Origin: Agromyces sp. G08B096
GTDB taxonomy: Bacteria > Actinomycetota > Actinomycetes > Actinomycetales > Microbacteriaceae
Length of the DNA: 64,000 bases
NCBI RefSeq assembly: GCF_040267705.1
Contig: NZ_CP158374.1
Span: forward strand, 3,348,001-3,412,000
Direction: 5' to 3'
Positions 51,936-60,272 of this stretch are shown one piece after another. Both the position numbers and the translations under genes were made by a program. Every line of letters starts with the position of its first letter. The stretch's first letter is position 1. The notes below the pieces were generated by a model. That model was not told where the DNA came from, ran no database searches, and saw only the letters and a program-made list of their open reading frames with translations.

Positions 51936-53005
51936 GCCACCCTCACCCTCGGGTCGATGACGCCGTAGAGGACGTCGATGACGAAGTTCAGCCCGATGTA
52001 CACGCAGCCCACGATGAGCCCGACGCCCATGATCGCCGGCAGGTCGAGCTTCGTGGCGGCGGAGTAGGCGTATTCGCCGAGGCCGTGCCAGGAGTAGACC
52101 TTCTCGACGAGCACGGTGCCCGACAGCAGCGAGCCGAAGGCGACGCCCAGCACCGTGAGGATCGGCACGAGCGCGCCCCGCAGCACGTACCGGGAGACGA
52201 CGACCCGACCCGGCAGTCCCTTGGCACGCGCGGCGCGGACGTAGTCGAGGTCGAGCACCTCGAGGATGGCCGACCGCGCGAACCTCGTGAGCAGGCCGAT
52301 CGTGTAGAGCGCCAGCACCGCCGCCGGCAGCGCGAGATGGGCGACGGCGTCGCCGAACGTGGCCCATTGACCGGCGAGCGCGGCATCCACCGTGTACATG
52401 CCGGTGACCTTGGGCGGCGGGATGGCGGCGGGTGACAGCCGGCCCGACCCGGGGAACCAGTGCAGCTGCGAGAAGAAGACGAAGTAGACCACGAGCGCCA
52501 GCCAGAACGACGGTACCGAGATGCCGATGAGGCTGACGACCCGGATCGCCTGGTCGGTCACGGTCCGGCGGCGGAGCGCGGCCCAGAGCCCGAGGCCGAC
52601 GCCGATCACGATGGAGATGAGGATGGCAGCGATGGCGAGCTCGGCCGTCGCCGGGAACGCCTTGCCGAGATCGTCCGCGACGGGCTGGCGCGTCTGCTGC
52701 GAGGTGCCGAGCTCGCCCTGGAGCAGGTTTCCGAGGTAGGTGACGTACTGCACGGGCAGCGGCTGGTCGAGGCCGGCGTCTGCCCGGAACTGCGCCACGA
52801 TCTCGGGGTCGGCGGCGGCCTGCTCGCCGAGCGCGGCCTGCACCGGATCGGCCGGCACGAGGTTGGTCAGGGTGAACGTGACGAGCGTCACGCCGAAGAG
52901 CAGCAGGACGGTCAGGCCGAGGCGCACGCCGAGATAGCGCGCGAGCGGGTGCAGACCCGCTCGCGCGCCACGCTCGGCCGGGGCCGTCTTACTCGATTCC
53001 GGCAA
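51932..53005 (-). CDS. Oligopeptide ABC transporter permease (DppB/OppB type)
   Basis: A 357-residue permease: YLGVRLGLTVLLLFGVTLVTFTLTNLVPADPV is the OppB-type first helix and motif, ISVPSFWLALVVYFVFFSQLHWFPGSGRLSP is conserved, and DLDYVRAARAKGLPGRVVVSRYVLRGALVPILTVLG is the EAA loop. The best start is TTG at 53005, inside the last 17 bases of the binding-protein gene; its ribosome site is weak, so translation may depend on coupling. Confidence 0.92.
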   Translation of the reverse strand: MPESSKTAPAERGARAGLHPLARYLGVRLGLTVLLLFGVTLVTFTLTNLVPADPVQAALGEQAAADPEIVAQFRADAGLDQPLPVQYVTYLGNLLQGELGTSQQTRQPVADDLGKAFPATAELAIAAILISIVIGVGLGLWAALRRRTVTDQAIRVVSLIGISVPSFWLALVVYFVFFSQLHWFPGSGRLSPAAIPPPKVTGMYTVDAALAGQWATFGDAVAHLALPAAVLALYTIGLLTRFARSAILEVLDLDYVRAARAKGLPGRVVVSRYVLRGALVPILTVLGVAFGSLLSGTVLVEKVYSWHGLGEYAYSAATKLDLPAIMGVGLIVGCVYIGLNFVIDVLYGVIDPRVRVA

Positions 53006-54569
53006 GGTCGACGGTCCACGTGGGGTTCAGCGGCACGGTCGTGATCGACGGCGCGGTGACCACGTTCTGCGCCGGCTGCAGCAGCGGGATGAACGGCCCG
53101 CTGGCGTTCTGCGCCTTCTGCAGCTCCTCGTACGCGGTCGCTCGGGCCGCGGGGTCGGTCGCGGCCACGGCGGCCGCCGCGAGGTCGGTGACGGTCGGGT
53201 CGGCGCCGGCAGCCCAGCCCGCACGGAGGCCGACGAGCTCACCCGGGGTGAACGCGAGGTAGTTCGAGGGGTCGGGGAAGTCGGGGCCCCAGTACCAGAG
53301 CCCGATGGTCTCCTTGCCGTCGCGGTAGGCGTCGAGCTCGGTCGCGACCGGAGCGGGAGCCAGCGTGATCGTGATGCCGACCTCCTTCAGCTGCGCCTGG
53401 ATCGACTCGGCGACGCTCTGGAGCGACAGGCCCTGCACCGTGATGTCGTTCGGGAAGTTGAGGGTGACCTCTTCGCCCGCGTACCCCGACTCGGCGAGCG
53501 CGGCGGCCGCGGCGTCGGGGTCGTACTGGTTGCCGTCTGCGGCATCGAGCGCGCCGTTGAAGATCGAGGGGATGAATCCGCCGGGGCGCACCGAGCCCTC
53601 GCCCGCGAGCTCGACGATCTTGTCGTAGTCGATGCCGAGCTTGACGGCCTCGAGGAACGCGGGGTCGCTCGTGACCGTGCTGACCGACGGGTCCTGGTTG
53701 AGCAGCAGGAAGATCATGTACCGCGACGGGTTGGCGATGATCGACACCTTGGAGGTGTCGAGCTCGGCGACCTGGTCGGGGTTCAGGTCGAGCGCGACCT
53801 GCGAATCGCCGGCCTCGACGTTGAGCTTCTGCGTGGGGCCCTGCACGTTGCGCAGCACGATGCGCTCGTATGCCGGCTTGTCGCCCGAGTACTCGGGGTT
53901 CGCCGTGAACACGACCTGGGAGGCGGCGTCGAAGGACTCCAGCACGTACGGGCCCGAACCGGCCGACTCCGTGTTGAGGAACGACTCGGCGGCGTCGTCC
54001 GGGGTGGTGCTGCCGCCGTTCTCCTCGACGACGTCCTGGTTGACGACGCCGAGGGCGGGGTTCGGCAGGATGAACGGCAGCGCGGGGTTCGGCGTCGCCG
54101 AGGTGAGCGTCAGCGTCGTGTCGGACGTCTTCTCGATCGTCACGCCGTCGAGGAGGAACGACGGGTTGCCCTTCAGGCCCTGCACCCGCTGCAGTGAGAA
54201 CACGGCGTCGTCGACGGTCACCTCCGAGCCGTCGGAGAACGTGCGGCCCTCCTTCATCGTGAGGGTGAGGACGGTGTTGTCGGCGTTCATCTCGTAGCTC
54301 GCGAGCCCGTCGACCGGCGTGGTGACGTCGTCGCCGTCGAAGGTGAGCAGCGTCTCGTAGAGCGCCTTGGCGACGATCGAGCCCGTGGTCTCGTACTCGC
54401 GGTTGGGGTCGGCGGTCTTCAGGTCGAACGAGGCGTCGACCACGAGCGAGGAGCCGGAACCGGATTCGGTCGGCGCGGCGGACGAGCAGGCGCTGACCCC
54501 GAGCGCCGCGGCGACGGTCAGACCGGCGGCAGCGACCAGGCGGCCGCGACGGCGGAACGAAGGTGACAA
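52989..54569 (-). CDS. Extracellular substrate-binding lipoprotein, family 5 (peptide-binding)
   Basis: A 526-residue lipoprotein. The signal peptide has RRRGRLV, a hydrophobic stretch, and the lipobox GVSAC with Cys28 as the lipid anchor. ETTGSIVAKALYETLLTFDG, LTMKEGRTFSDGSEVTVDDAVFSLQRV and GSGPYVLESFD are SBP_bac_5 landmarks. Start is TTG at 54569, with AAGGAG 7 bases ahead; longer readings lack a signal-peptide shape. It leads the permease and ATPase genes. A consensus-like promoter (TTGACG, 17 bp, TACTTT) precedes it. The ligand is likely a peptide but is not proven. Confidence 0.93.
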   Translation of the reverse strand: MSPSFRRRGRLVAAAGLTVAAALGVSACSSAAPTESGSGSSLVVDASFDLKTADPNREYETTGSIVAKALYETLLTFDGDDVTTPVDGLASYEMNADNTVLTLTMKEGRTFSDGSEVTVDDAVFSLQRVQGLKGNPSFLLDGVTIEKTSDTTLTLTSATPNPALPFILPNPALGVVNQDVVEENGGSTTPDDAAESFLNTESAGSGPYVLESFDAASQVVFTANPEYSGDKPAYERIVLRNVQGPTQKLNVEAGDSQVALDLNPDQVAELDTSKVSIIANPSRYMIFLLLNQDPSVSTVTSDPAFLEAVKLGIDYDKIVELAGEGSVRPGGFIPSIFNGALDAADGNQYDPDAAAAALAESGYAGEEVTLNFPNDITVQGLSLQSVAESIQAQLKEVGITITLAPAPVATELDAYRDGKETIGLWYWGPDFPDPSNYLAFTPGELVGLRAGWAAGADPTVTDLAAAAVAATDPAARATAYEELQKAQNASGPFIPLLQPAQNVVTAPSITTVPLNPTWTVDLAGIE

Positions 54570-54602
54570 GAGGAGCTCCTTCTGCTTGGAGGGATGGGTG
54601 CG

Positions 54603-54639
54603 AAAGTACTGTTCGACCGATAGATCGTCAATCAACGAT
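54603..54639 (-). promoter_or_regulatory. Promoter of the peptide-transporter operon with a possible operator
   Basis: On the minus strand, TTGACG (54631-54626) and TACTTT (54608-54603) are spaced by exactly 17 bp. ATCGT (54624-54628) and ACGAT (54635-54639) form an inverted repeat that overlaps the -35 box, a candidate site for the divergent Lrp regulator. Confidence 0.6.
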
Positions 54640-54741
54640 GCGGTAACGAAGAACAAATGTCTCGCGATTCGCCGAAGAGTGGCATATTCTCCCTTTTGAT
54701 CGCCCCTCCCGCCGTTGTGACTGGACAGATGGAGTCCCGAG

Positions 54742-55302
54742 ATGCAACTCGATGACACGCACGTTCGCATGCTGGAGCTCCTGCGCGAGGACGGGCGAAC
54801 CTCCGTCGCCGCGCTCGCGGAGCGACTCGGCATCTCGCGATCGAACGCCTACGCACGGTACGAGGCGCTGCTCCGCGACGGCGTCATCCGCGGTGTCCAC
54901 GCCGACATCGACCCCACGGCCGTCGGGCTCGGCGTCGCCGCCATGGTGTTCATCACGCTGCGCCAGAGCCAGTGGGCGGACTTCCGCGCGCGGCTGGGCT
55001 CGGTGCCGGAGCTCGAGTACTTCGCGGTCACCACCGGCGAGCACGACGCCATGCTCCTCGTCCGCGCCCACGACGTCGCGGCCATCCACGAGCTGGTGGC
55101 GACCCGGCTGGCGCAGTGGCCGTCGATCAAGGCGACGACCACCGTCTTCCTCATGGACGAGGAACGCTCCGACGTGTCGCTGCGGATGACCCGGTCTGCG
55201 GCCTCATCGGTCGAGGACTCGGGCGAGCGGTTCGGAATGACGCGATTCGTGCGCACGAGCGACGAGCGCGCGCAGCGCGTGCCCGATCGGCGTCGCCGCT
55301 GA
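54742..55302 (+). CDS. Lrp/AsnC-family transcriptional regulator
   Basis: A 186-residue regulator: LDDTHVRMLELLREDGRTSVAALAERLGISRSNAYARYEALLRDGVIRGVHADIDP is the HTH block with the hinge strand, and LGVAAMVFITLR to VTTGEHDAMLLVRAHD is the RAM ligand domain, which usually binds an amino acid. The polar tail after residue 150 is longer than usual. GGAG precedes the ATG. TATTCT at 54685-54690 is a possible -10. Divergence from the peptide importer suggests control of it. Confidence 0.91.
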   Translation: MQLDDTHVRMLELLREDGRTSVAALAERLGISRSNAYARYEALLRDGVIRGVHADIDPTAVGLGVAAMVFITLRQSQWADFRARLGSVPELEYFAVTTGEHDAMLLVRAHDVAAIHELVATRLAQWPSIKATTTVFLMDEERSDVSLRMTRSAASSVEDSGERFGMTRFVRTSDERAQRVPDRRRR

Positions 55303-55305
55303 CGG

Positions 55306-55698
55306 TCAGGCCGGCGCGGCGCCGACGACCTCACGGCACACGCTCGTGTGCAGCGATCCGTCGGGCGCGCGGAACTCCTCCGTGAGCACCAGCGCGCCGT
55401 CCTCGGCGCGTGAGATCTCCGAGGTCGCGGTGCCGGTCGTCGTGCCGGCGTCCCCGTGCCCGAGATGCACGAACGAGATGTCGATCGTGGCGTCGCGGCG
55501 CACGCCGCAGAACCGTCCGACGACGACGGTGTCGCCGACGTACTCGCCCCAGAGCACGCCCTCGGACTCGTGGTACACGAACCGGGTCGGGGCGTCGGGA
55601 TCGACCCGGCTGGCCGTCGAGGAGACCATGTCGAACACCCGCCGATCGAGGTCGAATTCGGGGCCGTCGTGGGGCTGGGATGAGTCCGATCCGGTCAT
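55306..55698 (-). CDS. Conserved small protein of unknown function
   Basis: A 130-residue soluble protein built of beta-rich repeats: TRFVYHESEGVLWGEYVGDTVVVGRFCGVRR, then ISFVHLGHGDAGTTTGTATSEISRAEDGALVLTEEFR. The pattern recalls a small family sometimes labelled n-acetylglutamate synthase without evidence; I do not assign that function. CACAAT ends 6 bases ahead of the ATG at 55698 on the minus strand, favouring this start over 55734. It is convergent with the Lrp gene, 3 bp from its stop. Confidence 0.7.
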   Translation of the reverse strand: MTGSDSSQPHDGPEFDLDRRVFDMVSSTASRVDPDAPTRFVYHESEGVLWGEYVGDTVVVGRFCGVRRDATIDISFVHLGHGDAGTTTGTATSEISRAEDGALVLTEEFRAPDGSLHTSVCREVVGAAPA

Positions 55699-55881
55699 GA
55701 GCACATTGTGGGAAGGCCCGGAAAGCGATGTCAATCGCGCGGCGTTCCGTCCGGATCGGGCGGCGTGATCAGCACCGATTCAGGACGAACCGCGTCGCAT
55801 GGGGCATCCCTGCTGGATGTTCTGCTGAAGAGCCGGGAGCCGGCTTGACGTTCTCCGACGTCGCCTGCGTAACTGGGTGCC

Positions 55882-57294
55882 ATGCGTCCAGCGCCGTTCA
55901 CCTTCCGCGATCCCCGCACCCAGCCGCTTCCGGACACCGACGAGTTCCGTCGCGCCCTCGCCTCCGACTGGGGGCCGGTGGATCGCACGGCAACGGTGGC
56001 GCCAGGGGCCGCCGCGGCGGCCGCGCGCCATCGCGCCGACCTCGGGGCGGAGCTCCCGGGCCGGACCCTGGTGATCGCCTCGGGACGCGCCAAGGTCCGC
56101 GCGAACGACACCGAGTTCGACTTCCGGCCCGACAGCGACTTCGTCTGGCTGACCTCGTGCCTCGCCGAGGCCGCCGTGCTCATCATGCGGCCCGCGGCGG
56201 GCGCGCATGACGCGGTCCTCTACCTGCCCGAGCCGATCGGACCCGGCACACCAGGGTTCTCGGCCGACCCGCTTCGCGGCGAGCTGTGGATCGGCCCAGC
56301 CGCGGGCCTCGCCGAATGGTCGGCCGCGCTCGACCTGCCCGTTCGGTCGATCGACGAGCTCCCCGGCGCACTCGACGCGCTGCCCGCGGACGCCTGGCTC
56401 GCCGGCGCCGACGAACCCGCGATCGGCGACCGCTTCGTCCGCCCGGCCGAGCTCGCGATCGCCCTGTCGGCCGCGAAGCTCGTCAAGGACGACTGGGAGA
56501 TCGCCCAGCTCCGCGACGCGGTGGACGCCACCGTCGGCGGGTTCCGCGCGGTTGTCGCCGAGCTGCCCGCCGCGATGGACTTCGGCGGCGAGCGCTGGCT
56601 GCAGGCGACCTTCGAACGGCATGCGCGCACCTTCGGCAACGGGGTCGGCTACTCCACCATCGTGGGCAGCGGCGCGCACGCGCCCACCCTGCACTGGACC
56701 CGCTGCGACGGCCCGGTCCGCGCGGGCGAGGTCGTGCTCATCGACGCTGGCGTCGAGGCGCGCACGCTCTACACCGCGGATGTCACGCGCACCCTGCCCG
56801 CGGACGGCACCTACACGCCGGCGCAGCGCGAGGTCCACGCCCTCGTCGAGCGCGCCCACCGCGAGGCGCTCGCCCAGGTACGGCCGGGCAAGACCTTCCG
56901 CGACATGCGCAGCACCGCCTACGAGTGGATCGCGACCGGCCTGCACGAGCTCGGCATCCTGCGCGTCTCGGTCGACGAGGCGATGTCGCCGACCGGCCAG
57001 CAGCACCGCCGGTACCTCCCGAGCGGCACGGGCCATCACCTCGGACTCGACGTGCACGACTGCGCCCGGATCGGCGACGAGCGCTACCTCGACGACCCGC
57101 TCCGCCCGGGTGCGGTGCTGACCGTCGAGCCCGGGCTCTACTTCCAGGCGAACGACCTGACCGTGCCGCCCGAGCTGCGCGGCATCGGCGTCCGCATCGA
57201 AGACGACGTGCTGGTCACGCCGTCGGGCAACGAGGTGCTGTCGGCGGCGCTGCCGTCCGACGCCGCGGGCATCGAGGCGTGGATGCGGGGCTGA
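55882..57294 (+). CDS. Xaa-Pro aminopeptidase (M24B family)
   Basis: A 470-residue metallopeptidase removing an N-terminal residue before proline. The N-terminal AMP_N domain ends near residue 160. The C-terminal pita-bread fold has the metal ligands in LIDAGVEARTLYTADVTRTL (two aspartates), PSGTGHHLGLDVHD (histidine), LTVEPGLYF (glutamate) and GVRIEDDVLVT (glutamate). TAACTG lies 6 bases ahead of the ATG, with TTGACG 19 bp further up. Next to the peptide importer and its regulator, it would help digest imported peptides. Confidence 0.94.
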   Translation: MRPAPFTFRDPRTQPLPDTDEFRRALASDWGPVDRTATVAPGAAAAAARHRADLGAELPGRTLVIASGRAKVRANDTEFDFRPDSDFVWLTSCLAEAAVLIMRPAAGAHDAVLYLPEPIGPGTPGFSADPLRGELWIGPAAGLAEWSAALDLPVRSIDELPGALDALPADAWLAGADEPAIGDRFVRPAELAIALSAAKLVKDDWEIAQLRDAVDATVGGFRAVVAELPAAMDFGGERWLQATFERHARTFGNGVGYSTIVGSGAHAPTLHWTRCDGPVRAGEVVLIDAGVEARTLYTADVTRTLPADGTYTPAQREVHALVERAHREALAQVRPGKTFRDMRSTAYEWIATGLHELGILRVSVDEAMSPTGQQHRRYLPSGTGHHLGLDVHDCARIGDERYLDDPLRPGAVLTVEPGLYFQANDLTVPPELRGIGVRIEDDVLVTPSGNEVLSAALPSDAAGIEAWMRG

Positions 57295-57300
57295 CCCCGC

Positions 57301-58617
57301 TCAGGCCGCGCGCAGCACCTCCGGTCCGAGCTCCGCGACGGACGTGCATCCGGCGAGCGCGAGCGTCACGTCGAGCTCGGCGATGACGTTGCGCAGCACC
57401 TCGCTGACCCCGGTCGCCCCGGCCACGGCGAGCCCGTACGCGTAGGGGCGACCGAGCCCGACCGCGGTGGCGCCGAGGGCGAGGGCGATGACCGCGTCGG
57501 CACCGCTGCGGACGCCCGAGTCGAGGATCACCGGCACCCGGCCGGCGACGCGCTCCACGATCTCGGGCAGCACGGCGAGCGTCGGCACGGAGCGGTCGAC
57601 CTGGCGTCCGCCGTGGTTGGAGACGACAATGCCGTCCATGCCCGCCTCGACGGCCCGGTCGGCGTCATCCGGGTGCACGACGCCCTTGAGCACGACGGGC
57701 AGGTCGGTGAGATCGCGCACGCGGGCGACGCGCTCCCACGTCAGGGTCGGGTCGGCGAACACGTCGAGGAAGGTCTCGACGGCGGCGCGCGGCAGCGCCG
57801 ACCGCATGGCGGCGGTGAGCCCGCCGTCGACGAGCCCGGCACGCCGGCCGGCGCGCGCGATGTCGAGGGCGGCCCGGACCGCCTGCAGGGTGACCTTCAC
57901 GGGAGGGGCATCCGGATCGCCGACGGCACCCGACGCGACGCGCGCGCGGACGAGCTCCGCGAAGACGGGGTCGGAGCTGTACTGCGCGATGCCCTGCCCG
58001 CGCGTGAACGGCAGGAAGCCGAGGTCGAGGTCACGGGTCCGCCAGCCGAGCAGGTGCGTGTCGAGGGTGATGACGACGGCCTCGCAGCCGCACGCCTCGG
58101 CCCGCCGGAGGAACGACGCGTTCAGCTCGTCGGAGGAGCTCCAGTAGAGCTGGAACCACCTGGCGGCGTCGCCCATGGCGTCGGCGACCTCCTCCATCGG
58201 CCGGGAAGCCTGGTTGGACAGCACGTACGGCACGCCGAGTGCCGCGGCCGCCCGGCCGACGGCGACGTCGGCGTCGGCATGGGCGAGCTCCATCACGCCG
58301 AGGGCGGACAACAGCAACGGCGTCGCACGGCGGCGGCCCAGGAGCTCGATCGACAGATCGCGCTCGGCGACATCGCGGAGGACGCGCGGGACCACCTGCC
58401 AGCGCGCGAAGGCGTCGAGGTTCGCGGCCATGGTGTGCTCGCCGCCGGCGCCGCCCGCCAGGTAGGCGAACGCCTCGGCGCCGAGCGCCCGGCGCGCGGC
58501 CTGCTCGAGTGCGGCCGGCGACGTGGGCACGGCAGGGCGTCGGCCGGAGATGCCCGCCCGGTAGATCGCCGACTGCACGGCGCGGGCGAACCCGCGCGAG
58601 GTATCGAGTCGCGCCAT
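57301..58617 (-). CDS. FMN-dependent alpha-hydroxy-acid dehydrogenase/oxidase, lactate 2-monooxygenase-like
   Basis: A 438-residue flavoenzyme. FAYLAGGAGGEHTMAANLDAF and ATPLLLSALGVMELAHADAD resemble the lactate 2-monooxygenase branch. THLLGWRTRDLDLGFLPF is the variable-loop region. VVLKGVVHPDDADRAVEAGMDGIVVSNHGGRQVDRSV holds the FMN lysine and catalytic histidine. Substrate could be lactate or another 2-hydroxy acid. GAGGAGG precedes the ATG at 58617. It is convergent with pepP-like, 6 bp apart. Confidence 0.9.
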   Translation of the reverse strand: MARLDTSRGFARAVQSAIYRAGISGRRPAVPTSPAALEQAARRALGAEAFAYLAGGAGGEHTMAANLDAFARWQVVPRVLRDVAERDLSIELLGRRRATPLLLSALGVMELAHADADVAVGRAAAALGVPYVLSNQASRPMEEVADAMGDAARWFQLYWSSSDELNASFLRRAEACGCEAVVITLDTHLLGWRTRDLDLGFLPFTRGQGIAQYSSDPVFAELVRARVASGAVGDPDAPPVKVTLQAVRAALDIARAGRRAGLVDGGLTAAMRSALPRAAVETFLDVFADPTLTWERVARVRDLTDLPVVLKGVVHPDDADRAVEAGMDGIVVSNHGGRQVDRSVPTLAVLPEIVERVAGRVPVILDSGVRSGADAVIALALGATAVGLGRPYAYGLAVAGATGVSEVLRNVIAELDVTLALAGCTSVAELGPEVLRAA

Positions 58618-58681
58618 GTGGACCTCCTCGTCCGGCGGAGCCGCCTGCGGGGCGCCGCACCGGCCCCACTCTAACGCCGCC

Positions 58682-58687
58682 TAGACT
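58682..58687 (+). promoter_or_regulatory. -10 box TAGACT of a predicted leaderless promoter
   Basis: TAGACT ends 7 bases before the ATG at 58695. Confidence 0.6.
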
Positions 58688-58694
58688 GCCGGGC

Positions 58695-60272
58695 ATGGCC
58701 GTGACCAGGCGCTTCCACCGAGACGACGAGGTCGTCGTGATCACCGAGTCGGGTGCCCGCACGGGCCCGACGTACGTGCTCGTGCACGGGCTCGGGATGG
58801 CGCACGAGTACTGGGCGGCGCTCGCCGACGCGCTCGAGCCGACCGGCCGGGTGCTCGCCCTCGACCTGCCCGGATTCGGCGATTCACCCGACCCCGCGGC
58901 GCCCCTGTCGATGCCCGAGTCGGGATCCCTGCTCGCCGAGTTGATCGAGGCGGAGGGGCTCGACCGGCCGGTGCTCGTCGGCCACTCCACGGGCGCCCAG
59001 GTCGTGGCCGAGGCGGCCGCGCAGCGACCGGACCTCGTCGGACCGATCGTCCTCATCGGCGCGACGGTGAACCCGCGTGAGCGCACGATCACCCGGCAGA
59101 GCCTGCGTTTCCTGCAGGACATCGCGATCGGCAGCCCCAAGGTCTTCGCGATCGGCCTGCACTCGTACCTCGAGGGCGGCATGGGCTGGTACGTCCGCAA
59201 CCTGCGACCGATGATCGCCCACCGCATGGAGGACGTGCTGCCCCGCATCCAGGCACGCACCCTCGTCGTCCGGGCGGAGCGCGACCGCGTCGTGCCCCGC
59301 GACTGGGGCCGCGAGATGACGGCGCTCGCGCCGCACGCTGCCTACGTCGAGGTGCCGGGGCGCGGGCACGAGACCATGGTCACGGCCGGGCCCGAGGTCG
59401 CCCGGCTCATCGCCAGGCATGCGACGGGGCTGCCGGTGGGCGAGCCGGTGGCCGCGGCATCCGTCTCGCAGTCGGCCGGGCCGCCGCCCACGGATGCCGC
59501 CACGCCCGTGCCGCTCACCCGCAAGGCCCGCGCGTGGATCGCCGATTACGCGTACGCGGGCCTCCGCCAGCTCGCCGCGCTCGGTGCCCGCCGGCCACCG
59601 GCGCACTGGCTCAAGGGCGACGACGCGCTGCCCGACATCGTGCTGCTGCCCGGCGTGTACGAGCACTGGTCGTTCCTCCGCCCGCTCGCCGAGCGGCTGA
59701 ACCGCGCCGGGTACCGCGTGCGAACCGTCCACGGCCTCGGCGTGAACCGGCTGCCCATCGTCGACACCGGCGACCGGCTGGTCCGCGCGCTCGCACGCCT
59801 TCCCGTGCCGCAGGCGGGCCGCGTCATCGTCGGCCACAGCAAGGGCGGCCTCATCGGCAAGCACCTGCTCGTGCACGAAGCCGGGCAGACCGCGCCCGGC
59901 GAGCCCGGCCCGCTCGGCGTGCTCGGCGTCGTCGCGGTCGCGACCCCGTTCGGCGGATCCCGCCGCGCCCGCCTCCTGCTCGACCCCGCCGCGCGCGCCT
60001 TCCTCCCCGACGACGAGACGATCGTCATGCTCGGCGGTGCGGGCGACGTGAACGGGCGCATCGTGTCGATCTTCGGCGGGTACGACCCGCACGTGCCCGA
60101 GGGCAGCGCGCTCGACGGCGCCACCAACGTGCTCCTGCCCGTCGACGGGCACTTCACGATCCTGCGCGCACCCGAGACCGAGTCGGCGGTGCTCGAAGGA
60201 CTCGAGTACCTGGCGCACGCCGACGCGCCGGCCGGCAGCGCGGAGGCATACGCCGGCAGCGCCGACGCTTAG
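58695..60272 (+). CDS. Double alpha/beta hydrolase (two tandem hydrolase domains)
   Basis: A 525-residue protein with two alpha/beta hydrolase units. Unit 1 (about 1-255) has YVLVHGLGMAHEYW, the nucleophile elbow VGHSTGAQ with Ser98, and GRGHETMV with the histidine. A Pro/Ala/Ser-rich linker (about 255-275) follows. Unit 2 (about 280-510) has IVLLPGVYEHWSFLRPL, elbow VGHSKGGLIGK with Ser382, and VDGHFTILRAPE. Unit 2 resembles lipase/triacylglycerol-hydrolase-like folds. There is no signal peptide. The stop overlaps the stop of the convergent gene (TTAG). Substrates are unknown. Confidence 0.88.
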   Translation: MAVTRRFHRDDEVVVITESGARTGPTYVLVHGLGMAHEYWAALADALEPTGRVLALDLPGFGDSPDPAAPLSMPESGSLLAELIEAEGLDRPVLVGHSTGAQVVAEAAAQRPDLVGPIVLIGATVNPRERTITRQSLRFLQDIAIGSPKVFAIGLHSYLEGGMGWYVRNLRPMIAHRMEDVLPRIQARTLVVRAERDRVVPRDWGREMTALAPHAAYVEVPGRGHETMVTAGPEVARLIARHATGLPVGEPVAAASVSQSAGPPPTDAATPVPLTRKARAWIADYAYAGLRQLAALGARRPPAHWLKGDDALPDIVLLPGVYEHWSFLRPLAERLNRAGYRVRTVHGLGVNRLPIVDTGDRLVRALARLPVPQAGRVIVGHSKGGLIGKHLLVHEAGQTAPGEPGPLGVLGVVAVATPFGGSRRARLLLDPAARAFLPDDETIVMLGGAGDVNGRIVSIFGGYDPHVPEGSALDGATNVLLPVDGHFTILRAPETESAVLEGLEYLAHADAPAGSAEAYAGSADA

